Translations under genes and position numbers: made by a program
Notes under the pieces: generated by a model
Database searches by the model: none
What the model was told of the DNA's origin: nothing
The model's input: only the letters and a program-made list of their open reading frames with translations
Origin: Streptomyces sp. DvalAA-43
GTDB taxonomy: Bacteria > Actinomycetota > Actinomycetes > Streptomycetales > Streptomycetaceae
Length of the DNA: 64,000 nt
Direction: 5' to 3'
Assembly: GCF_900091725.1 (NCBI RefSeq)
Contig: NZ_FMBW01000057.1
Coordinates: 101,328 to 165,327, forward strand
Part shown: positions 54,502 to 63,709 of the stretch, piece by piece
Numbering within the stretch: the stretch's first letter is position 1
How the letters are laid out: each line of letters opens with the position of its first letter

Positions 54502-55358
54502 GCGCCGTACTGATCGCCGAGGAGGCCGCGGCGCGGGCCGTGCCGCTGGTCGCGGGGGTGCTGGGGGCGGGCGGTGTCGCCGTCGCCGTACTGCCGTCGA
54601 AGGTCCGGATGCGGGCCGAGCTGCGCAGGCGGTGGCGGACCTGGGCGCTGGTGGCACCGGTCTTCCTGGGGGCGTACTTCCTGGGCGGCGGCGGGACCTT
54701 CGTGCTGGCCGCGGGGCTCGGGGTGGTGGCGGCGGGCGAGTTCGCGCGGATGGCGGGGCTGCGCCGGGGTGACCTCGGGGTGCTCGTGGCGGCCTCGGTG
54801 GCGCTCCCCGCGCTGGCCTGGGCGGCGCCGCAGGTCCTCGATATCCGGGCGGCCGCACTGCTGCTGATCGCGGCCGCGCTGGTGCCGGTGCTGGACGGTG
54901 ACGACCGGACGGGCTTCACCCGTACCGCGCGTACCGCCTTCGGGCTGCTGTGGATCCCGGTCGCCCTGACCGGTCTGGTGACGCTCGGGAACACCGGTGT
55001 CGTGGTGGGCCTCGCGGTGGCGCTCGGCGATGTCGGCGCGTGGTGCGGCGGTACGGCGCTGGGCCGCCGGGGCCCGCTCGCCCGGCCGCTGTCGCCGCTC
55101 TCTCCCAACAAGACCTGGGCGGGGGTGCTCGGCGCGGCGGCGGCGACGGCCCTGCCGCTGCTGGTGCTCGGCGCGTTCGCGTTCCCGCTGTGGGCCGCGG
55201 TGCTCGGCGGCTGCGTCCTCGGTGACCTGGTCGAATCGATGGTCAAGCGCGAGTCGGGGGTGAAGGACGCGGGCAGCTGGCTGCCCGGCTTCGGCGGCCT
55301 CCTCGACCGGATCGACTCCCTGCTGGTGGCCCTTCTCCTGGCGATGGTGATGACATGA
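54498..55358 (+). CDS. cdsA: phosphatidate cytidylyltransferase CdsA-like
   Basis: 286 aa, about eight helices. It makes CDP-diacylglycerol from CTP and phosphatidate. The C-terminal CDS signature is present as SMVKRESGVKDAGSWLPGFG followed by GLLDRIDSL; the usual PGHGG is PGFGG. It lies between a CDP-alcohol phosphotransferase and an acyltransferase, so the three steps from acylglycerol phosphate to phospholipid head-group addition are encoded together. It overlaps both neighbours by 4 bases. Confidence 0.85.
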   Translation: MSAVLIAEEAAARAVPLVAGVLGAGGVAVAVLPSKVRMRAELRRRWRTWALVAPVFLGAYFLGGGGTFVLAAGLGVVAAGEFARMAGLRRGDLGVLVAASVALPALAWAAPQVLDIRAAALLLIAAALVPVLDGDDRTGFTRTARTAFGLLWIPVALTGLVTLGNTGVVVGLAVALGDVGAWCGGTALGRRGPLARPLSPLSPNKTWAGVLGAAAATALPLLVLGAFAFPLWAAVLGGCVLGDLVESMVKRESGVKDAGSWLPGFGGLLDRIDSLLVALLLAMVMT

Positions 55359-56563
55359 CCCGCACCCTTCCGCGCGTTCGCGACCGGATCGCGCTGCCCG
55401 CCCGGTCCCGGTTCGCCGCCGCGCTCCGGCGCGGCCTGTGGTGGGGCGTCCTCAGCCTCACCGGCGGGGTGGAGCGGCGCGGCCGGCTGCCGCGCGGCGG
55501 CTGCGTCGTCGTCGCCAACCACTCCTCGCACGCGGACACGGCGGCGCTGCTCGCCGCGCTCGACGCCCGGCACACCCCGGCGATCGGCGCGGCGGCCGAC
55601 TACTGGTTCGCCTCGCCGTGGCGGCGCCGGATCTGCCGCAGGCTCGCGGCCGGATTCCCGGTCCGGCGCAGCGGCGGCGGCATGGACGACCTGCTGTCCA
55701 TGGCGGACGAGCTGCGCTCCGGCCGGGCGGTCGTGCTGTTCCCGGAGGGGACCCGGGGCAAGGACGGCGAGCTGGGCTCCTTCCACCGCGGCGCGCTGGT
55801 CCTGGCCGAGCGGGCCGGGGTGCCGGTCGTGCCGGTGGGGATCGCGGGCACGGACCGGCTCCTGCCCAAGCACGGCCGACTGCGCTCGGCGCTGGTGCGG
55901 GTGTCGATCGGCGGCCCGCTGCCGTCGACGACCGGGCCCCGGGAGGCCCGCGACGCGGTGGTCGCGCTGCACGCGCGTACCGTCGCCGAGCCGCTGAAGG
56001 ATTCGGCCACGCGGCGCCGGGTGGCCTCGGTCGTCACCTCCCGCTGGGGTGTTCCGCTGGCGTTCTGCTGGGGCCTGGCGGAGGCGCTGAGCTGGCCGCT
56101 GATGCCGGAGCTGCTGCTGGCCGCGGTCTGTGTGGCGGTGCCGCGGTCGGCGCTGCGGATGTCGCTGGGCGCGCTGTGCGGCAGCCTGGCCGGTGGTCTG
56201 CTCGCCCTTCAGCTGGCCGCCGCGGGCGTCCATCCGCCCGCCCCGCTGACCACCGAGCGGATGCGGGCCGAGGTCCGCTCCGAGCTCGCCGCGGAGGGCG
56301 CTTCCGCGGTGCGGCACCAGCCGTGGAACGGCATTCCGTTCAAGGTGTACGGGGCGGAGGCGGGCCGCGCCGGGGTCCCCCCGCTCGACTGGCTCGCCGC
56401 GTCGGCGACGGCACGGGGATCCCGGACGCTCACCGTGGGGCTCGGCTTCGCCGCCTTCGGGCTGCTGATGCGGCGGCACCGCCGCCGGTACGGCCAGTAC
56501 CTGGTCCTGCTGGGCGGCGGGTTCGCGGCGGGGCTCTCGCTGATCGTCGCGGGCTGGGCCTGA
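55355..56563 (+). CDS. plsC: PlsC-type acyltransferase fused to a membrane domain
   Basis: 402 aa. Residues 40-215 are a 1-acyl-glycerol-3-phosphate acyltransferase: VVANHSSHADTAALL (HX4D), FPEGTRGKDGELG and VVPVGIAGTD. Residues 225-402 form an extra part with about four helices (PLAFCWGLAEALSWPLMPE, MSLGALCGSLAGGLLALQ) and a loop PWNGIPFKVYGAEAG, resembling YqaA/DedA-like small membrane proteins. The fusion may tie phosphatidate synthesis to lipid transport. It overlaps cdsA by 4 bases. Confidence 0.85.
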   Translation: MTRTLPRVRDRIALPARSRFAAALRRGLWWGVLSLTGGVERRGRLPRGGCVVVANHSSHADTAALLAALDARHTPAIGAAADYWFASPWRRRICRRLAAGFPVRRSGGGMDDLLSMADELRSGRAVVLFPEGTRGKDGELGSFHRGALVLAERAGVPVVPVGIAGTDRLLPKHGRLRSALVRVSIGGPLPSTTGPREARDAVVALHARTVAEPLKDSATRRRVASVVTSRWGVPLAFCWGLAEALSWPLMPELLLAAVCVAVPRSALRMSLGALCGSLAGGLLALQLAAAGVHPPAPLTTERMRAEVRSELAAEGASAVRHQPWNGIPFKVYGAEAGRAGVPPLDWLAASATARGSRTLTVGLGFAAFGLLMRRHRRRYGQYLVLLGGGFAAGLSLIVAGWA

Positions 56564-56642
56564 CCGGACACCGACGCCGGCGTACCGGTTCTGTCCGAGG
56601 ATGCCCTGGTCCGGACCGATGGTCGCCCGCCACACTGCCGAC

Positions 56643-57353
56643 ATGTCCGAGACCACAGCCGTAACCCCGCAGTGGACGCCCACCCATGGCGCGCCCTACC
56701 AGCCGGTCCCCTACCGTCCCGCACGCATCGCGGCGGAGGAGTCGCTCGCGCGTGCCGCCCGGTTGCGGGAGCGGATGGGCGAGCGCAGGACCGTACGCCG
56801 GTTTTCGGCCGATCCCGTTCCCGAGCAGGTCGTGAGGGACGCGATCGCCTGTGCCGCGACCGCCCCGTCCGGCGCGCATCAGCAGCCGTGGACCTTCGTC
56901 CTGGTCAAGGACCCGGAGGTGCGCCGGCGTATCCGTGAGGCGGCCGAGCACGAGGAGCGCGTCAGTTACGACGGCCGGCTCGGCGAGGAGTGGCTGGCGG
57001 CGCTGCGCCCGCTGGGCACGGATGCCGTCAAGACCCATATGACGGACGCCCCGGCCCTGGTCGTGGTGTTCCAGCAGCGGTACTGGGTGGGCGAGGACGG
57101 CGCCCGGCGCAAGCACTACTACGTCGACGAGTCGGTCGGGATCGCCGTCGGGATGCTGCTCTCGGCCCTGCATCTGTCCGGCCTGGCGGCGCTGATCCAC
57201 ACGCCGAGCCCGATGCGGTTCCTGCGCGAGGTGCTGGACCGCCCGGAGAACGAGAAGGCGTTCGCGGTGATCCCGGTCGGATATCCGGCCGACGACTGCG
57301 AGGTGCCCGGTCTGGTGCGCAAGTCGCTGGACCAGGTGCTCGTGGAGATCTGA
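56643..57353 (+). CDS. nitroreductase-family flavoprotein, iodotyrosine deiodinase-like
   Basis: 236 aa. FMN-binding nitroreductase fold: RRTVRRFSADPVPEQVV, the phosphate loop ATAPSGAHQQPWTFVLV, then SVGIAVGMLLSALHLSGLA. This set is closest to the BluB/iodotyrosine-deiodinase branch. The substrate is unknown. The ATG at 56643 begins SETTAVTPQW; a start at 56601 would be far upstream of the domain. Ends at a shared terminator with pruA. Confidence 0.85.
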   Translation: MSETTAVTPQWTPTHGAPYQPVPYRPARIAAEESLARAARLRERMGERRTVRRFSADPVPEQVVRDAIACAATAPSGAHQQPWTFVLVKDPEVRRRIREAAEHEERVSYDGRLGEEWLAALRPLGTDAVKTHMTDAPALVVVFQQRYWVGEDGARRKHYYVDESVGIAVGMLLSALHLSGLAALIHTPSPMRFLREVLDRPENEKAFAVIPVGYPADDCEVPGLVRKSLDQVLVEI

Positions 57354-57392
57354 ACCCCGGCCGGACCCGCGCGGCCGGCCCCGGAATGGAAA

Positions 57393-57430
57393 CCGCCTCC
57401 CGGCCGGCAGGGGAACCGGGCGGGAGGCGG
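57393..57430. terminator. bidirectional terminator between nitroreductase and pruA
   Basis: CCGCCTCCCG (57393-57402) and CGGGAGGCGG (57421-57430), a 10-bp perfect stem with an 18-base GC loop, between convergent genes. Confidence 0.75.
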
Positions 57431-57471
57431 AATTCGTGGCGGGGCGCCGGGGTGGTGCGCCCCGAAGGGTG

Positions 57472-59103
57472 TCAGCCCTGGTGGGGGTAGGTGTAGTCGG
57501 TCGGCGGAACCAGCGTCTCCTTGATGGCCCGGGTCAGGGTCCAGCGCTGCAGGTTCTGCGGGGCGCCCGCCTTGTCGTTGGTGCCCGAGGCACGGCCGCC
57601 GCCGAAGGGCTGCTGGCCGACGACGGCACCGGTCGACTTGTCGTTGATGTAGAAGTTGCCCGCGGCGTACCGCAGCTTCTCCATCGTGTACGCGGCCGCG
57701 GCGCGGTCGTTCGCGATGACGGAGCCGGTCAGCGCGTAGTCGGAGACCGACTCCATCTGCGCCAGCATCTCGTCGTACGTGTCGTCCTCGTAGACGTGCA
57801 CGGCGAGGATCGGGCCGAAGTACTCGGTCGTGAAGACCTCGTTGGCCGGGTCGGCGCACTCGATGACGGTCGGGCGGACGAAGTAGCCCACCGAGTCGTC
57901 GTACGTGCCGCCCGCGACGATCGTGCAGGACGGGTCGGCCTTCGCACGGTCGATCGCGGCCTTGTTCTTGGCGAACGAGCGCTCGTCGATGACGGCGCCG
58001 ATGAAGTTCGACAGATCGGTGACGTCACCCATGGTGATCGAGTCGACCTCGGCGGCGAACTTCTCCTTGAAACCGGAGTTCCAGATGGAGGCCGGGACGT
58101 ACGCACGCGAGGAGGCCGAGCACTTCTGGCCCTGGTACTCGAAGGAGCCACGGGTCAGCGCGGTCTTCAGGACGGCGTGGTCGGCCGACGGGTGGGCGAC
58201 GACGAAGTCCTTGCCACCGGTCTCACCGACGAGCCGCGGGTAGGTGCGGTAGTTGGCGATGTTGGTGCCGACCGTCTTCCACAGGTGCTGGAAGGTGGGG
58301 GTCGAGCCGGTGAAGTGGATACCGGCCAGGTCGCGGTGGTTCAGGGCCACCTCGGAGACGGCGATGCCGTCACCGGTCACCAGGTTGATGACGCCCTTGG
58401 GCAGACCGGCCTCCTCCAGGAGCTGCATCAGCAGCACGGCGGCGTGGGTCTGCGTCGGGGACGGCTTCCACACCACGACGTTGCCCATGAGGGCGGGGGC
58501 GGTGGGCAGGTTGCCCGCGATGGCCGTGAAGTTGAACGGCGTGATCGCGTAGACGAAGCCCTCCAGCGGGCGGTGGTCCATGCGGTTCCACACACCCGGC
58601 GAGTTGGCCGGGGGCTGCTCGGCCAGGATCTGGCGCGCGTAGTGCACGTTGAAGCGCCAGAAGTCGACGAGCTCGCAGGGGGTGTCGATCTCGGCCTGCT
58701 GCGCGGTCTTGGACTGGCCGAGCATCGTGGACGCGGCCAGCGTCTCGCGCCACGGGCCGGAGAGCAGCTCGGCGGCGCGCAGGATGATCGCGGCGCGGTC
58801 GTCGAAGGACATCGCGCGCCAGGCCGGGGCGGCGGCGAGCGCGGCGTCGATCGCGTCCTGCGCGTCCTTCTGCGTGGCATGGGCGAACGTACCGATGACG
58901 GCCTTGTGGTTGTGCGGCTGCACGACGTCGAAGCGCTCGCCGCCGCCCATCCGCTTCTCGCCACCGATGGTCATCGGGAGGTCGATCGGGTTCTCGGCGA
59001 GCTCCTTGAGCTTCACCTCCAGGCGGGCACGCTCCGGGGAGCCCGGGGCGTAGGAGTGGACCGGCTCGTTGACCGGCGCGGGGACCTGGGTCACAGCGTC
59101 CAT
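57472..59103 (-). CDS. pruA: delta-1-pyrroline-5-carboxylate dehydrogenase
   Basis: 543 aa aldehyde dehydrogenase of the P5C class, making glutamate from glutamate semialdehyde. It has the NAD fold YAITPFNFTAIAGNLPTAPA, catalytic Glu in LVGETGGKDFV, catalytic Cys in FEYQGQKCSASSR and the C-terminal QPFGGGRASGTNDKAG. With the proline dehydrogenase 39 bases upstream it completes proline breakdown. ATG start (DAVTQVPAPVNEPV). Confidence 0.95.
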   Translation of the reverse strand: MDAVTQVPAPVNEPVHSYAPGSPERARLEVKLKELAENPIDLPMTIGGEKRMGGGERFDVVQPHNHKAVIGTFAHATQKDAQDAIDAALAAAPAWRAMSFDDRAAIILRAAELLSGPWRETLAASTMLGQSKTAQQAEIDTPCELVDFWRFNVHYARQILAEQPPANSPGVWNRMDHRPLEGFVYAITPFNFTAIAGNLPTAPALMGNVVVWKPSPTQTHAAVLLMQLLEEAGLPKGVINLVTGDGIAVSEVALNHRDLAGIHFTGSTPTFQHLWKTVGTNIANYRTYPRLVGETGGKDFVVAHPSADHAVLKTALTRGSFEYQGQKCSASSRAYVPASIWNSGFKEKFAAEVDSITMGDVTDLSNFIGAVIDERSFAKNKAAIDRAKADPSCTIVAGGTYDDSVGYFVRPTVIECADPANEVFTTEYFGPILAVHVYEDDTYDEMLAQMESVSDYALTGSVIANDRAAAAYTMEKLRYAAGNFYINDKSTGAVVGQQPFGGGRASGTNDKAGAPQNLQRWTLTRAIKETLVPPTDYTYPHQG

Positions 59104-59142
59104 GAGTTCCGTTGCTCCTTGGGTAGAGAGGTGGAGGGGGGC

Positions 59143-60069
59143 TCAGCCCTTGGTGAGGATGGAGCGGCCGAAGAACAGCAGGTTCGCCGGCTTCTCCGCG
59201 AGGCGGCGCATGAAGTAGCCGTACCAGTCGGTGCCGTACGCCGTGTAGACGCGCATCCGGTGGCCCTCGGCGGCGAGCCGGAGGTGTTCGTCGCTGCGGA
59301 TGCCGTACAGCATCTGGAACTCGTACTCGTCCAGCTTGCGCCCGGCCTTGCGGCCCAGCTCCTGGGCGATGGCTATCAGGCGGGGGTCGTGGGACCCGAT
59401 CATCGGGTAGCCCTCGCCCTCCATGAGGATCCGCAGGATGCGGACGTACGCCTTGTCGATCTCGGCCTTGTCCTGGTACGCGACGGAGGCGGGCTCCTTG
59501 TAGGCGCCCTTCACGATGCGGACGCGGCTGCCGGCGTCGGCCAGGCGGCGGGCGTCCTCCTCGGTGCGGAACAGGTAGGCCTGGATCACACAGCCGGTCT
59601 GCGGGTGGTCCTTCCGCAGCTCCTCGTGGATGGCGAACATCGAGTCGAGGGTGGTGTGGTCCTCGGCGTCCAGGGTGACCGTGGTGCCGATCTCGGCGGC
59701 GGCCTCGACGACCGGACGGACGTTGGCGAGCGCCAGCTCGTGCCCGCCGTCCAGGGACTGGCCGAACATGGAGAGCTTGACGGACATCTCCGCCTTGGTG
59801 CCCAGGCCCAGGTCCTTGAGGCGGCCGATCAGTTCGAGGTAGGCGTCGCGCGCGGCGGCGGCCTGCTCGGGGGTGGTGATGTCCTCGCCCACCACGTCGA
59901 GGGTGACCTCAAGGCCCTTGCCGGCGGCGTCCTCGATGATCGGGACGACCTGGTCGACGGTCTCACCGGCGATGAACCGGTCGACGACCTGCTTGGTGCC
60001 AGGTGCGGCCGAGATGAAACGGCGCATCTTGTCGCTGCGGGACGCGGCGAGAATCACGGGACCCAGCAC
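59143..60069 (-). CDS. proline dehydrogenase, monofunctional
   Basis: 308 aa FAD-dependent TIM barrel, the first step of proline oxidation to P5C. It has VSEDITTP-like VGEDITTPEQAA, KAEMSVKLSMFGQSLDGG, LDAEDHTTLDS, VKGAYKEPASV, GSHDPRLI and YEFQMLYGIRSDE. It corresponds to the PutA proline-dehydrogenase module alone, as usual in Gram-positives. The GTG at 60069 is chosen because GGAGG lies just upstream. Divergent from the PucR-type regulator. Confidence 0.95.
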   Translation of the reverse strand: MLGPVILAASRSDKMRRFISAAPGTKQVVDRFIAGETVDQVVPIIEDAAGKGLEVTLDVVGEDITTPEQAAAARDAYLELIGRLKDLGLGTKAEMSVKLSMFGQSLDGGHELALANVRPVVEAAAEIGTTVTLDAEDHTTLDSMFAIHEELRKDHPQTGCVIQAYLFRTEEDARRLADAGSRVRIVKGAYKEPASVAYQDKAEIDKAYVRILRILMEGEGYPMIGSHDPRLIAIAQELGRKAGRKLDEYEFQMLYGIRSDEHLRLAAEGHRMRVYTAYGTDWYGYFMRRLAEKPANLLFFGRSILTKG

Positions 60070-60212
60070 GGGGCACCTCCACGGAAAGTACGAACGAAGG
60101 CCATACCGGTACAGGGGGAACAGATCGGTACAGCACGGAGAACCACCGTGAAATCTAAGGATCTCTCCGATCCTGTGCCATCGACAGCTGTCACGCATCC
60201 GCTCCCCCGTTC

Positions 60213-60228
60213 TCAGACATATGTCTGA
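60213..60228. promoter_or_regulatory. 16-bp palindrome between proline genes and the regulator
   Basis: TCAGACATATGTCTGA is a perfect palindrome, 20 bases before the regulator start. Its AGACRTAYGTCT core also occurs at 62073-62084 upstream of the TetR gene. Confidence 0.6.
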
Positions 60229-60248
60229 AGGGGTGCGAGAATGGCCGG

Positions 60249-61391
60249 GTGAAGGGCGATTACCAGGAGCTGGTCGACGAGATCTCCGGGCTGCTCGGCG
60301 CCCCCGCGACGCTGGAGAACCGGGACTTCGGCCTGGTCGCCTTCGGCGCCCATGACAGCGACGACGACACCGCGATGGACCCGGTCCGCACCCGCTCGAT
60401 CCTGACCCGCCGCTCCACGCCCGCCGTCCGCGCCTGGTTCGAGGCCTTCGGCATCACCCGCGCCACCGGCCCGGTCCGCATCCCGGCGGCCCCGGAGGCC
60501 GGGGTCTTCCGGGACCGGATCTGCCTGCCGGTACGGCACCGGGGGGCCGTGCTCGGTTACGTATGGCTGCTCGACGCGGACCCCGGACCGACCGACGAAC
60601 AGCTCAGGGCGGCGATGGAGGTGGCGGCCCGGATCGGGGCGCTGTTCGCCGAGGAGGCGCGGGCGGGCGGCGACCCGTCGCGGGAGTTCGGCGCGGTGCT
60701 GACCGCCGGGCGGGGCTGGCAGCGCGACATGGCCGTCGCCGCGCTGCACGAGGCACTGGGGCCGGACGCGACGGGACTGCACACGGTGGTGTGCGTGACC
60801 CCGTGGCCGGACGATCCGCCGTCGGTGCGTACGGTGCCGTCGGCGGCGGCGCTCGCCACGATCCCCGGCACCGGGGGGCTGCCCTCGCTGGCCGCGCTGG
60901 TCCGGCTGCGCTCCACCGAGGTGCTCGACCCGGCGCTCTCCGCCGCGGACCGGCTGCGTTCCGCCGCGGGCCGGGGCGCCACGGCCGGGGTCGCGGTGCC
61001 CCGCCGGGGTCTCGCGGAGCTGGCCGCGGCCTGGCACGAGGCGGTGGCGGCCGCCCGCGCGGCCACGGCCGAGGCCCGGTTCGGGCCGGTCGTCGAGTGG
61101 TCGGCGATCGGTGCGTACCGGCTGCTGACCGGGCTCCCCCCGGAGGCGGCCGCCGACCCCGCGGTCCACACCCTGCTCACCCCGCCGCACAAGGATCTGG
61201 CCCGCACCGCCGAGGTGTTCCTCGACTGCGCGGGCCAGGCGTCCCGGACGGCCGCCGCACTGGGCGTCCACCGCCAGACGCTCTACTACCGGCTCTCCCG
61301 CATCCAGCAGCTCACCGGTCTCGACCTGAACGACGGCGAGGACCGGCTGCTGCTGCACATGACACTCAAGGCCGCGCGGCTCGGGAGCTAG
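60249..61391 (+). CDS. PucR/CdaR-type regulator of proline catabolism
   Basis: 380 aa. A GAF-like N-terminal region (about 60-130, RICLPVRHRGAVLGYVWLLD) and a C-terminal PucR HTH (about 315-378: TAEVFLDCAGQASRTAAALG with HRQTLYYRLSRIQQLTG). It is divergent from the proline dehydrogenase gene, the usual place for an activator of the pathway. GTG start; AAGGGGTG lies about 11 bases upstream. Confidence 0.85.
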   Translation: MKGDYQELVDEISGLLGAPATLENRDFGLVAFGAHDSDDDTAMDPVRTRSILTRRSTPAVRAWFEAFGITRATGPVRIPAAPEAGVFRDRICLPVRHRGAVLGYVWLLDADPGPTDEQLRAAMEVAARIGALFAEEARAGGDPSREFGAVLTAGRGWQRDMAVAALHEALGPDATGLHTVVCVTPWPDDPPSVRTVPSAAALATIPGTGGLPSLAALVRLRSTEVLDPALSAADRLRSAAGRGATAGVAVPRRGLAELAAAWHEAVAAARAATAEARFGPVVEWSAIGAYRLLTGLPPEAAADPAVHTLLTPPHKDLARTAEVFLDCAGQASRTAAALGVHRQTLYYRLSRIQQLTGLDLNDGEDRLLLHMTLKAARLGS

Positions 61392-61435
61392 GGCCTTTGT
61401 TCTGGATCCGGCAGGGTCCGGACCCAAGGCCCTAG
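61388..61435. terminator. long inverted repeat between the regulator and TetR
   Basis: CTAGGGCCTT (61388-61397) and AAGGCCCTAG (61426-61435) are perfect 10-bp arms around a 28-base loop containing GGATCC. They overlap the ends of both convergent genes, so it can stop transcripts from either side. Confidence 0.75.
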
Positions 61436-62037
61436 GGCCGCTCGTCCGGAGCCATCCGGCCCTCCAGCACGACCTTCAGACCATCGGTCAAGTCCTGTGC
61501 GGACGGGGCGGATTCGCTGTCCATCATCCACTGGACCATCACGCCCGCGAGCAGCGCCTGGCAGAACAGCCCGGCCACCCGTGCCCGCTCGGGGTCCTTC
61601 TCCGCGTCGATGCCGAGCATGTTCTCGGCGAGCCCGTCACGCCCCTCGCGCTGCGGGCCCATCAGGGCCTTCCGCAGCTCCGGGTCCTGGTCGATCCGGG
61701 AGACGACCTCCATCTGGAGCTGCCAGACGGACCGGGTCTCCGCATAGCTGTCGATCACCCGCTGCCAGGTGTCGCGGAACTGGTCGAGCGGCGCCTTCCG
61801 CTCCTCGGCGCCGGTGTCCACGCCCTCGTCCGGCTTCTCGGTGAGCACATCGCCCCACTCCTCCGTCACCTTGAGGAAGGCGAGGTTGAGCAGGGCCTCC
61901 TTGGAGCCGTAGTGGTAGCCGATGGAGGCGAGGTTCGTACCGGAGGCGGCCACGATGTCACGTGCCGTCGTCCGGGCGTACCCCTTCTCCAGCAGGCAGC
62001 GCTTGGCGCCTTCGAGCAGATCCTCACGGTGTCCCAT
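61432..62037 (-). CDS. TetR-family regulator
   Basis: 201 aa. HTH: LLEGAKRCLLEKGYARTTAR ... SGTNLASIGYHYGSKEALL. The C-terminal domain resembles those of regulators of transport or lipid genes, with helix VQWMMDSESAPSAQDL. It stands alone between the proline regulator and serA, with its own palindrome upstream. The target is unknown; the shared AGACRTAYGTCT core with the proline spacer is suggestive. Confidence 0.88.
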   Translation of the reverse strand: MGHREDLLEGAKRCLLEKGYARTTARDIVAASGTNLASIGYHYGSKEALLNLAFLKVTEEWGDVLTEKPDEGVDTGAEERKAPLDQFRDTWQRVIDSYAETRSVWQLQMEVVSRIDQDPELRKALMGPQREGRDGLAENMLGIDAEKDPERARVAGLFCQALLAGVMVQWMMDSESAPSAQDLTDGLKVVLEGRMAPDERP

Positions 62038-62046
62038 GACAGCAGC

Positions 62047-62097
62047 GTACCCGGCATGCAGACGTTCGTGTAAGACGTACGTCTAGATGCCGGGTAC
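62047..62097. promoter_or_regulatory. TetR operator inside a large inverted repeat
   Basis: Palindrome AGACGTACGTCT (62073-62084) lies within an 18-base inverted repeat, 62047-62064 with 62080-62097, differing at two positions. The large hairpin could also end serA transcripts (stop at 62117, same strand). Confidence 0.6.
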
Positions 62098-62116
62098 GGG
62101 GAGACACCGGGGACCG

Positions 62117-63709
62117 TCAGTCGGTGAGGTTCACCGTGCGGGCCGAGGCGGCACCGATCTCCACGGAGATCTCGGCGAGCACCGACGCCGGGACGTCGTC
62201 GTCGACGGTGAGCACGACCAGCGCCTCGCCGCCCGCGTCCGTCCGCGAGACCTGCATGCCCGCGATGTTCAGACCGGCCTCGCCGAGGATCCGGCCGACC
62301 GTGCCGACGACGCCGGGACGGTCGTCGTAACGCAGCACCACCATGTGGTCGGCCAGCGCCAGGTCCACGTCGTAGTCGCCGACGGCGACGATCTTCTGGA
62401 GGTTCTTGGGCCCGGCCAGCGTGCCGGAGACCGCGACCTCCTCGCCGTCCGAGAGCGTGCCGCGGACGGTGACCACATTGCGGTGGTCCGGCGACTCGGA
62501 GCTGGTGGTGAGGCGGACCTCGACACCGCGCTCCTGAGCGAAGAGCGGGGCGTTGACGTACGAAACGGTCTCGTCGACGACGTCCTCGAAGACGCCCTTG
62601 AGCGCGGAGAGTTCGAGCACCTTGACGTCGTGCTGGGTGATCTCGCCGTACACCTCGACATCGAGGCGGACCGCGACCTCACCGGCGAGCGCGGTGAAGA
62701 TCCGGCCGAGCTTCTCGGCGAGCGGCAGACCCGGGCGCACGTCCTCGGCGATCACGCCGCCCTGGACGTTGACCGCGTCCGGCACCAGCTCACCGGCGAG
62801 GGCCAGGCGCACGGACTTGGCGACCGCGATGCCCGCCTTCTCCTGGGCCTCGTCGGTGGAGGCGCCGAGGTGCGGGGTGCAGACGACCTGGTCGAGCTCG
62901 AAGAGCGGGGAGTCCGTGCAGGGCTCCTTCGCGTACACGTCGAGACCGGCGCCGGCGACGCGGCCCTCCTTGAGGGCGGAGGCGAGCGCCGCCTCGTCGA
63001 CGATGCCGCCGCGCGCGGCGTTGACGATGCGGACCGAGGGCTTCACCTTGTGCAGCGCCTCGTCGCCGATCAGGCCGAGCGTCTCGGGCGTCTTGGGCAG
63101 GTGCACGGTGATGAAGTCGGCGACCTCCAGCAGCTCGTCCAGCGTGAGGAGCTTGACGCCCATCTGCGCGGCCCGCGCGGGCTGGACGTAGGGGTCGTAC
63201 GCGACGATCTTCATGCCGAAGGCCGACATGCGCTGCGCGACCAGGACGCCGATGCGGCCGAGGCCGACGACACCGAGGGTCTTCTCGCTGAGCTCGACGC
63301 CGGTGTACTTGGAGCGCTTCCACTCGCCGTTCTTGAGGGCGGCGTTGGCCTGCGGGATGTTGCGCGCGGTGGCGACCAGCAGACCGCAGGCCAGCTCGGC
63401 GGCGGTGACGATATTGGAGGTCGGTGCGTTGACGACCATCACGCCGGCCTTGGTGGCGGAGGAGACGTCGACGTTGTCCAGACCGACGCCCGCGCGGGCG
63501 ACGACCTTCAGCTTCTTCGCGGCGGCGATGGCCTCGGCGTCGACCTTGGTGGCGGAGCGCACCAGGATGGCGTCGACATCGGCGATCGCGGGGAGGAGCT
63601 CGGCGCGGTCCGCGCCGTTGCAGTGCCGGATGTCGAAATCCGGGCCCAGCGCGTCCACCGTGGCGGGCGACAGCTCTTCAGCGATGAGTACGACAGGTTT
63701 CGAGCTCAC
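62117..63709 (-). CDS. serA: D-3-phosphoglycerate dehydrogenase SerA
   Basis: 530 aa. It oxidises 3-phosphoglycerate, the entry to serine, glycine and cysteine. Domains are the catalytic/NAD Rossmann region (GVVGLGRIGVLVAQRM, RIVNAARGGIVDEAAL, HLGASTDEAQEKAG with the catalytic His), the ASB intervening domain and a C-terminal ACT domain (PGVVGTVGRILGEAGLNIAG) for serine feedback. This is the type I layout of Mycobacterium SerA. The GTG at 63709 is chosen because GAGGA lies 5 bases upstream. Conserved location next to ilvBNC in Streptomyces. Confidence 0.95.
   Translation of the reverse strand: MSSKPVVLIAEELSPATVDALGPDFDIRHCNGADRAELLPAIADVDAILVRSATKVDAEAIAAAKKLKVVARAGVGLDNVDVSSATKAGVMVVNAPTSNIVTAAELACGLLVATARNIPQANAALKNGEWKRSKYTGVELSEKTLGVVGLGRIGVLVAQRMSAFGMKIVAYDPYVQPARAAQMGVKLLTLDELLEVADFITVHLPKTPETLGLIGDEALHKVKPSVRIVNAARGGIVDEAALASALKEGRVAGAGLDVYAKEPCTDSPLFELDQVVCTPHLGASTDEAQEKAGIAVAKSVRLALAGELVPDAVNVQGGVIAEDVRPGLPLAEKLGRIFTALAGEVAVRLDVEVYGEITQHDVKVLELSALKGVFEDVVDETVSYVNAPLFAQERGVEVRLTTSSESPDHRNVVTVRGTLSDGEEVAVSGTLAGPKNLQKIVAVGDYDVDLALADHMVVLRYDDRPGVVGTVGRILGEAGLNIAGMQVSRTDAGGEALVVLTVDDDVPASVLAEISVEIGAASARTVNLTD

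Noticed and set aside
61388..61435. Insertion-sequence end
   Set aside because: The CTAGGGCCTT arms recall mobile-element ends, but there is no transposase or target duplication, and the position suits a terminator between convergent genes.
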